A DNA stretch of 10,015 bases from Ichthyophonus hoferi (lineage: Eukaryota > Opisthokonta > Ichthyosporea > Ichthyophonida > Ichthyophonidae). Both the position numbers and the translations under genes were made by a program. Where the stretch lies: NCBI GenBank assembly GCA_002751075.1, contig NAOQ01000225.1:90281-100295 (forward strand), read 5' to 3'. Numbering within the stretch: position 1 is the first letter of the stretch; every line of letters starts with the position of its first letter. Positions 1-7,400 of the stretch are shown here, one piece after another. The notes under the pieces were generated by a model. The model was not told where the DNA came from and searched no databases. It saw nothing but the letters and a program-made list of their open reading frames with translations.

Positions 1-148
1 TGTATGTATGTATGTATGTATGTATGTGTGTATGTATGTATGTATTATGCATGTATGTATTATGTATGTATGTATGTATGTATGTATGTATGTATGTATG
101 TATGTATGTATGTATGTATGTGTGTATGTATGTATGTATGTATGTATG

Positions 149-182
<34 letters not shown>

Positions 183-192
183 TGTATGTATG
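1..192. repeat. (TGTA)n tetranucleotide microsatellite
   Basis: Nearly uninterrupted TGTA/ATGT units cover the first 192 bases, with a few variants (TGTG, TATTATGC, TATATATG). It begins before the window edge. Three overlapping open frames reading Met-Tyr-Val-Cys are by-products of the repeat, not genes. Confidence 0.97.
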
Positions 193-398
193 GTACTCTG
201 TAAGATAGTGTAATATTATGTCTTATAGTCGAATAGAGATTTTACTACGGTACGCAACCTATAATTACATCGCTAACAGCATTGGTAAATGAAGGATAAT
301 AAAGAGAATGCCATATCATACTTATTAATATTATTTAATATTAATGAGTATTAACGAGTATTAAGCCTTAATCGCAGTGCTAACATTGGTCAATACAG
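193..398. other. Non-coding stretch upstream of the first recognised exon
   Basis: AT-rich sequence with no coding signal. It holds two imperfect copies of a segment of about 40 bases (271-310 and 379-414) and short TATTAA-rich repeats at 318-366. It is probably the end of an intron, since the next exon lacks a start codon. Confidence 0.6.
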
Positions 399-414
399 GA
401 TAGTAAAGAGAATG
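271..414 (+). repeat. Direct repeat pair spanning the exon 1 acceptor edge
   Basis: The segment GCTAACAGCATTGGTAAAT plus GGATAATAAAGAGAATG near 272-310 recurs as GCTAACATTGGTCAAT plus GGATAGTAAAGAGAATG near 379-414. The second copy contains the acceptor and first five codons of exon 1. The first copy has GAAG instead of ACAG at the equivalent site, and its frame soon meets a stop. Confidence 0.8.
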
Positions 415-522
415 ATCACTCTGAAGCTACCCTAAATGCTGCTGAAAAAGCTGAAAATGAAAAGAAAGTAGAAGAGGAAAACCGAAAAACCGAAGAGGAA
501 CAAAAGATAAAAGAAGAGATAG
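399..522 (+). CDS. UPF2: UPF2 exon 1 of those visible: Lys/Glu-rich N-terminal segment
   Basis: Reads DSKENDHSEATLNAAEK and continues as a Lys/Glu-rich, probably helical or coiled segment ending KIKEEI, like the charged N-terminus of animal UPF2. The donor after 522 is GTGAGT and leaves phase 1. The left edge is set by AG at 397-398; upstream in this frame there is a stop at 381-383. There is no Met in this frame after that stop, so at least one more exon must lie upstream. Low-complexity charged sequence alone would be weak evidence; the clean donor and frame continuity into the next exon support it. Confidence 0.75.
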
Positions 523-1433
523 GTGAGTATAATTGGCCTAAGGTTAGATGGTGTCGTGTCGTAGTATGTAATCGTTGTGTTGGTTTGTTTTTTTTTTTGC
601 TTTATTTTACCTTGTGTGGAGAGCCTCTATGCTTATATATATATCGCATATATGTATTAGTGTAGTATGATATATTAGTGTGTAGTATAGTATAGTATAA
701 TATCATAGTATGATATAATATAGTACAAGTAATACTCCGAATCATTATTTTAAAGTGGTTGTTTGATAATATCTAAGTGGAAGATTTCATATTTAATAGT
801 ATTTCTTGTGAAATAATAACCTGTTATTGTATATTTGAACTATATTTTTGCACGTTTTAAAAACCTTTTGTTTAATAGTTGAAGTACAAACATATTTATT
901 CGCCTTTATATACATACATTATGTTATTTATTTAATATAATATACTATTATATACTTAATATTATATATACTGACCTTCCAATGCATAGAAACAAAGAAA
1001 AGGGAGGAGGAGGAAGCAGCTCATGCTGCTGAGTTGGAAACACAGTAAGTCAATAAACACCATCCATTATATCTTTATAGCATATAGTATATAATATGAT
1101 ACAGTACATGCATACATTTATACATACCTATCTATACTTCGTCTATGACTATAATTCATAGTGTTACATATATGGCTGACTTCATAGTACTATATCTGAC
1201 CTATCTTTATTTTTTCTATTTAATTCAGACAAGCATTATCATCACAGTTTTCATAATAACCAATCTTTCTTTTGTCTTTCTCTACATATGTTATGTTATA
1301 TAACACTACTACTATAATTGTCAGTATGTCTTTTCATACTTTTCATACTGTTACTTCTTTCTCTCCGCATATATATATATATATATGTGCGTGTATGTAT
1401 GTATGTATGCACGTGTGTATGTATGTGTGTATG

Positions 1434-1465
<32 letters not shown>

Positions 1466-4400
1466 CATGTATATATATATGTATGTATGTATATATGTAT
1501 GTATGTATGTTTTTACGTACGTACGTATGTATGTATGTATGTATATATGTATGTATGTATGTATATGTGTATGTATGTATGTATGTATGTATGTATGTTT
1601 ATATGTATGTATATATGTATGCATCATCTATCACTATATCTCTATCTAACCATATTTTTCTTTCTCGTTCCTTTATCCAGAGAGGCACTTGACCTGGAAT
1701 TGCAAGCCCAAGGACGCACTGAAGCGAAGAAAAGATTAAGGGATGCCAACCTGCAAGCATATAGTATGACCCCTTATGATCCCTTTTCATCGTCAACGTG
1801 CTATATGTGTTTTCTACATCATACTATTCTATTATATACTTTATTATACTGTACTATACTATATTATACTATACCATGTTATACTTTACTATACTATACT
1901 ATACTTTATCATACTGTACTATATTATATCATACTATACTATGTTATACTTGATCATATTGTACTATACTATATCATATTATATCATACTATATCATATT
2001 TACATCTATACCCATATTTATCTCTGGTTAATCTCTATGTAGTGTTTACATGTTTCTAACTAACTATATTTTCTTATTACTTTTTTATTAATACTTAATA
2101 CTTTATTATTTGCGTAAGTGTATGTATACAATCAATATAGCCGATTATAACTACAAAACGGACCTCCTGTCATAGTTACCTACAACAAAGCATACCTATT
2201 AGCATAAATATCTTCATACTATCGTGGATACCCATTCTCATACATACCTACTATTACACATACATACTACTACCATACAGGCATACTTTCATATATCTAT
2301 ACATGCATACATACGTTCATTATAAATACTTGCCGTCATACGTACATTATTTAATGTCAATTATTTAATGACAGGATGCCGCAAATTTTAATTGATTAAG
2401 ACTAAATGTTTGTTTAGTGCAATACATATATACATACCTATCATATATACACACATATACATACATACCTCTCTCTCTACATGCATATAATACCGTTATT
2501 ATAAAGTAAGGCTATAGGCTTACTAATACTATAAGGCAATCTTAGTGACACCTTACTAATATAATGTGCTATTGGTCCAGCTATATCCCGTGACCCTTCC
2601 ATTATTAAAAATCTTGACAGCAATCTACAGAAAACCACCAGGTTTAAGAACAAGATTAAGGTTTTCCTTCTCACCTACTATACCTATTCCCTTATATCTT
2701 ATTGCCTGGATAGTACAGTCCTACTCGCTTATTGGTTAGATAGTATAATGGTTTCTTGCATTGACTAAATATTATATTTTACCCTCCTCCCCCTTTTGTT
2801 CATCTCAAGCCTTATTTAATTTTGATTGGCGCTATATCATATCTGACCCATATTTTAAAACGAGAAGCACATGCAGACTATTCATCACTATACAAATACA
2901 TACCTTTGTATCTCTCTCATAACATAAAGTAATATAGTATATATATGTACTCCCTCCAATCCTAGCGATGGGTGCTATTGCCCAGACTAATATATATTCT
3001 ATTTTAGCCTATGATCTTTCTGATTGGCAACTGTAACTAGTTCTTACAGTCTATTGGTTGCGACTTTTTTTATTTTTTGTTCTATCTCGGGAATAGGATA
3101 AACTGTATGGTTGGATAATAGATATTCATTGACTTGGAGACTACATTAAAATTATACAATTAAATTACTGAGGGAATAAGGGGTTAGGGTGCCATTATTC
3201 ATTTTAATTGAAGATTTTGAACAAATGATATTTTAATATATACATTTTTATATATATCCACTTATTTAAAACTTAAAGTATTCACCCGTTGACTACAGTA
3301 GCATATATTATCGAATGCGATTTATTCGAGTATAATGGGCCAATCATTGACGTATTTTGAAACAGGTCTTATCAGACGCCAATCGAGCAAGTATAGTGAT
3401 TGAATTTCAGGGAGTTAACTTATCGAAATTTGTGGAAGAAGTGGTCGAAATTATAGTGAGCGAGGTAGGGCTTATCTTAGCTTTTCTGTTTATGTGCATA
3501 TATCTATATCTATACGATATAACCTATACTATAAAGACCCTATAATTATACGTTCATACGTATACATAGTTACATATACATGCACACATCTTTATCTACA
3601 CATACCCCTATATACACCCACTTGAACTGTTCTTCGTATTCATGTTTTGCACTTCTATCTGTTGCTCATATTCTTCTCTTTCTCTCTCTATCTTTCTCTT
3701 CTTCTCTCTCTCTCTATCTCTCTCTTCTTCTTCTCTCTCTCTTATTCTCTCATTTCTTTTTCTATAATATCCTTTCTTTCTTTCCTATTTTCCCACACAC
3801 CCACCCACGCACTATCCTAGGCTAAAATAAAAGACATGTCGGTAGCAGTGGAGCTGTGTTCTCTAATGCACCAGAGATACGAGGCCTTCGCCGAGTCTAT
3901 AGCGACAGCTGTCATGGGAAGATTCCCCACTCTTGGCCCAGCCATGAAACAGATGATGAAGGTGAGGGTGGTATTACGTACGGTATTACGTAAGCCACAG
4001 GTGGAATATGAGTGGCGTGAGGAGGCGGAAGAGGGGGATATAGGTCCAACCAATAGAATCAATGATGCTTGGAGAGACCAATAGAATAAGACGTGGGGAG
4101 GCTTAGATACATGTAGGGGATTGGTTGGACATCGGGTTGAAGCATATGGGTTGTACTCATAATAGAACAACCAATTAGATGGAGATATAGACATAAGCTT
4201 AGTTACCATTGCTTAGTTTATATATATATGGTGTCTGGTGATTCTACCTCACAGATGGGTGTAGGATGGGATCAGGTACATATATGGATAGATACATGAA
4301 TGGGTAGATATATCAATAAATGTATAAAAATAAATAGCTAAATACACAAATAACTTGTATAAACAATCATATACAAGTATATACATATACGCCTATATGT

Positions 4401-7400
4401 TTCCTTGCTGTCAAGACGTCTATATTTAGATATAATCTCAGAACCAATCATAATGTTTCTATTGCTACAGGACAACGAGGCTACAGCCATTCAGAAGAGA
4501 GTATCTATATATCGTACAGCAATCCGTCTGTGGGGAGAGCTAATTATCTTTGGTAGCCAATCTCTATTCTTTGTTAATTGTTTTTTATTTTATATACGCA
4601 TTAATACTATTGGTAACTGTAGTCGACTACTAATATATTATTGGTTACTTAAGTGTAATAGTTATTTATATAACACTAATTAAGTAATTATTTACTTCTG
4701 ACTATAACTATTTTGATCTGTGGTATATAGATTTGATACTTCAACTACTATAGTATTGGTTAATTAAATATAAGTTTTAATTATTGATGATTAACAACAT
4801 AGTAATTAATCAAATAATTCCTTATTACTATGGCTATTTTTGTCTATGCTATAAATATATATACCAATACTTAACCCAATGTATTGATCCTTACCCAATA
4901 GGTGTTCTTAAGAATGCGGACGATCTATTGGCTGTGCTACAGGAGTTTTGCTTATTGGATAAAGATCATCAATATCTAAATGTCATCACTACTTTCTGCC
5001 GCTACTGTAACGAAGTATGTGGCTATATATATATGTCTATATATATATATATGTATGTATGTATGTATGTAGATATATACATATATGTGTGCATGTATGT
5101 ATGTATGTGTTTGTGTGCAGTTTTTCAGTAATTATAAAAATATATATTTTATTAGTTTATTGTTATGATTCTTATTAGCATTGTTGGTATTATACATATA
5201 GATATATTACCTATGTGATATTTAATGAGAACAGGAAAACCATTCACATATCTATATACTACACAAGCATGCACATGTAAATATTATGCCAATTTATATA
5301 GTTTCTAGTACAGTATCTTATATTTTAATGTAGCACAATATACTATACTATAGTGCAATATATTATATTATAAAGCGTTATATTCTAGTGTATTATATGA
5401 TATTATAATTATCTCTATAACGTGGTATATTTTTTTTAATATTACTCTCTGGGGCACTCTACACACACACTTACTACTATATCTTTAATCTTAGATCTGT
5501 ATCCTTCATGTGATATCAATCTATCCTCTTATTGGATGATCTAACACTCCATCTTGTTTGTACAAATATACTAGGACCTACTTGGTATATTACCTCGCAA
5601 ACAGCGAATGCTATTGGATAAATACAAGTTGGAGGTTCCCCGATTGAAAGGTAGTTAGTATGATTGGATTAGTGTCATAGTCTGGGGGAAATGGCTATGA
5701 TATATAAATATTCTCTTATATACTAATAATAGAATTAATAATATAATTAATGATTATTTTGTAGTAATGGGATTATTAGATTAACTTGCCTAAGGTTTTG
5801 TAACTGAAAGAATACAATTGTGAGCGTTAATAATAGCAGTATACTAATATACATGATGCTATTTAGAAGAATGATTAATAATTAAAATCCATTCCTGTGA
5901 TTGGCTGTTTTAAATTACATGGATAGATGTATATTTTCCTGTGCCACACTAACCTTACAACCCTTCCTCCAGTGTTGCCTGAAAACCAAATGACACAGTT
6001 TAGGGAGATCATCCACAAGTACTATAACACTTTGGCTCAGCACTTGGTTAGGTGTGTGTGTTATCATATGGATCTTATTGATATGGTTGGATGTGATATA
6101 TGGAATGGCATTGGTGGGTTGGGCTGGTATGGTGCGGTTTATCCCTCTATGTATGGTATACTATATCTTTTTTTAATGGTTGTTTTTAGCTTGATTATAG
6201 ATTTCATCTACTATTTTATTAGTATGATTGTTTATAATAGTCCACAAGTACTAAACAGTAATATATTTAAAGTTATTCTACCAATGCCGTTCATATTTTT
6301 TCTTAACCAAAAGATGTAACTCTTTATGGTAATATATGTTTGCTTATATTGGAATTTTTCAAAAAGTAATGTTTAATACCTTCGCCTTAGACCTATAGTA
6401 TATAGTATGCAATGTTTAAATTTAAGGTAGCCTTCATTTTTCTTAAACATGATAATACATTGCCTTAATATTTAAAATTTTAGGCTGTATTAATTATTTT
6501 AAATATAGCAGTTTCATTTTCTCTAGTGGTAATTTAGATATTCAATTATTATATACAATTGCTCAATCACTCATTACCCACCTATAAATAAAATCTATGT
6601 TTTTACTATATTAAGTCTAGTAGGTCTATTAGCTCAGTTGGTAAGGCGGTAGATTAAAGGGGGTATAGTGACCGTGTTCAAATCACGCTGGCCCCTTTAG
6701 TTTTCATTATCACGCACGCGTCAAGTCGACGTTTCAGTATTTATCTGATCTGTCGGCCGCAGTGGGCGTATAGCAAATGACAATAGTAGCATTCCTTTGT
6801 TAGCCAGTTCTCTCTCTGAATTGGTGTAGCTGCTGTTGTGGAAATTTTAAAATCCTTATAGGATTAGGTTGTAGTTTGTTCTTACTTTTTTCTTAATAGT
6901 AGGAAACAACTGTAACAAGTGTTTTTTTATTGGAATGTCCTAAGGATTAAGTTGATTGTTACTGTTGAAAAAAAAAAATTTCTTGAAATATTGTATAGTT
7001 AACGACAATAGTAGCTTTCATTTGTTAACCAGCTCTCTCTCTGGATTGGTGTAACTGCTGTCATGAAAAGTTTTAATTTTTTGTAGAAAATAGCATTGGC
7101 TTGGGGGGGATTTTTTTTTCTTCTTTTTTTTTGTAAGGTTTATCTTAAGAAAAAACAACTGTAGCATGCGTGTTGGAATATCCTTCTAAGGATTGATGTG
7201 GATGCAATTTCGGAGTTTTTTTCTCGAAATATTTGATTAATTTAGTTTTTTTGGTTTTTTGGGTTTTAACTTTTTTTTTTCAATAATAGTAATACTTATT
7301 ATCGGTGTTGTAATTTTCAGCTATTTAACATTATTGGGCATTGCTTTGTTGGCTTATATTGGCTTATACCTTTTTAGATTGGTCTAAATATTATTATGGG

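Larger units (their letters stand above)
1764..2580 (+). other. Intron 3 (817 bp)
   Basis: GTATGA..TCCAG intron. It contains a TACTA-type array, then two CATA/TACA-rich stretches. No gene is visible. Confidence 0.8.
6623..7260 (+). mobile_element. Candidate tRNA-headed SINE-like insertion with two tandem body units
   Basis: The tRNA-like head is followed by a CpG-rich stretch (about 6711-6770) and two tandem units of about 225 bases, ending in T/G-rich sequence near 7230-7285. The order (Pol III head, unrelated body, simple tail) is that of a SINE. I found no target-site duplication, so the boundaries are approximate. The alternative is a tRNA pseudogene next to an unrelated tandem duplication. 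Confidence 0.45.

Noticed and set aside
4-213. Three overlapping Met-Tyr-Val-Cys open frames
   Set aside because: They are translations of a TGTA repeat in three frames, with no independent coding signal.
271-330. The upstream copy of the exon 1 edge as a true alternative exon
   Set aside because: It lacks a good acceptor and its frame meets a stop within about 20 codons, so it is kept only as a repeat observation.
1272-2059. Several long open frames on both strands across intron 2 and intron 3
   Set aside because: They translate the TGTA and TACTA repeats. Only the short UPF2 part at 1681-1763 is supported.
3580-3825. Ser/Leu-rich open frame in intron 5
   Set aside because: It is a by-product of the CT-rich tract before exon 6.
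3817-4209. 130-residue open frame on the minus strand
   Set aside because: It lies opposite exon 6, matches no family I know, and the plus strand has a firm UPF2 assignment here.
5927-6319. 130-residue open frame on the plus strand
   Set aside because: Only 5973-6051 is UPF2. The remainder is hydrophobic intron translation, and the protein continues at 8386.
6623-6695. Functional tRNA gene
   Set aside because: The acceptor and anticodon arms do not pair, so it is called a tRNA-like pseudogene or SINE head despite good A and B boxes.
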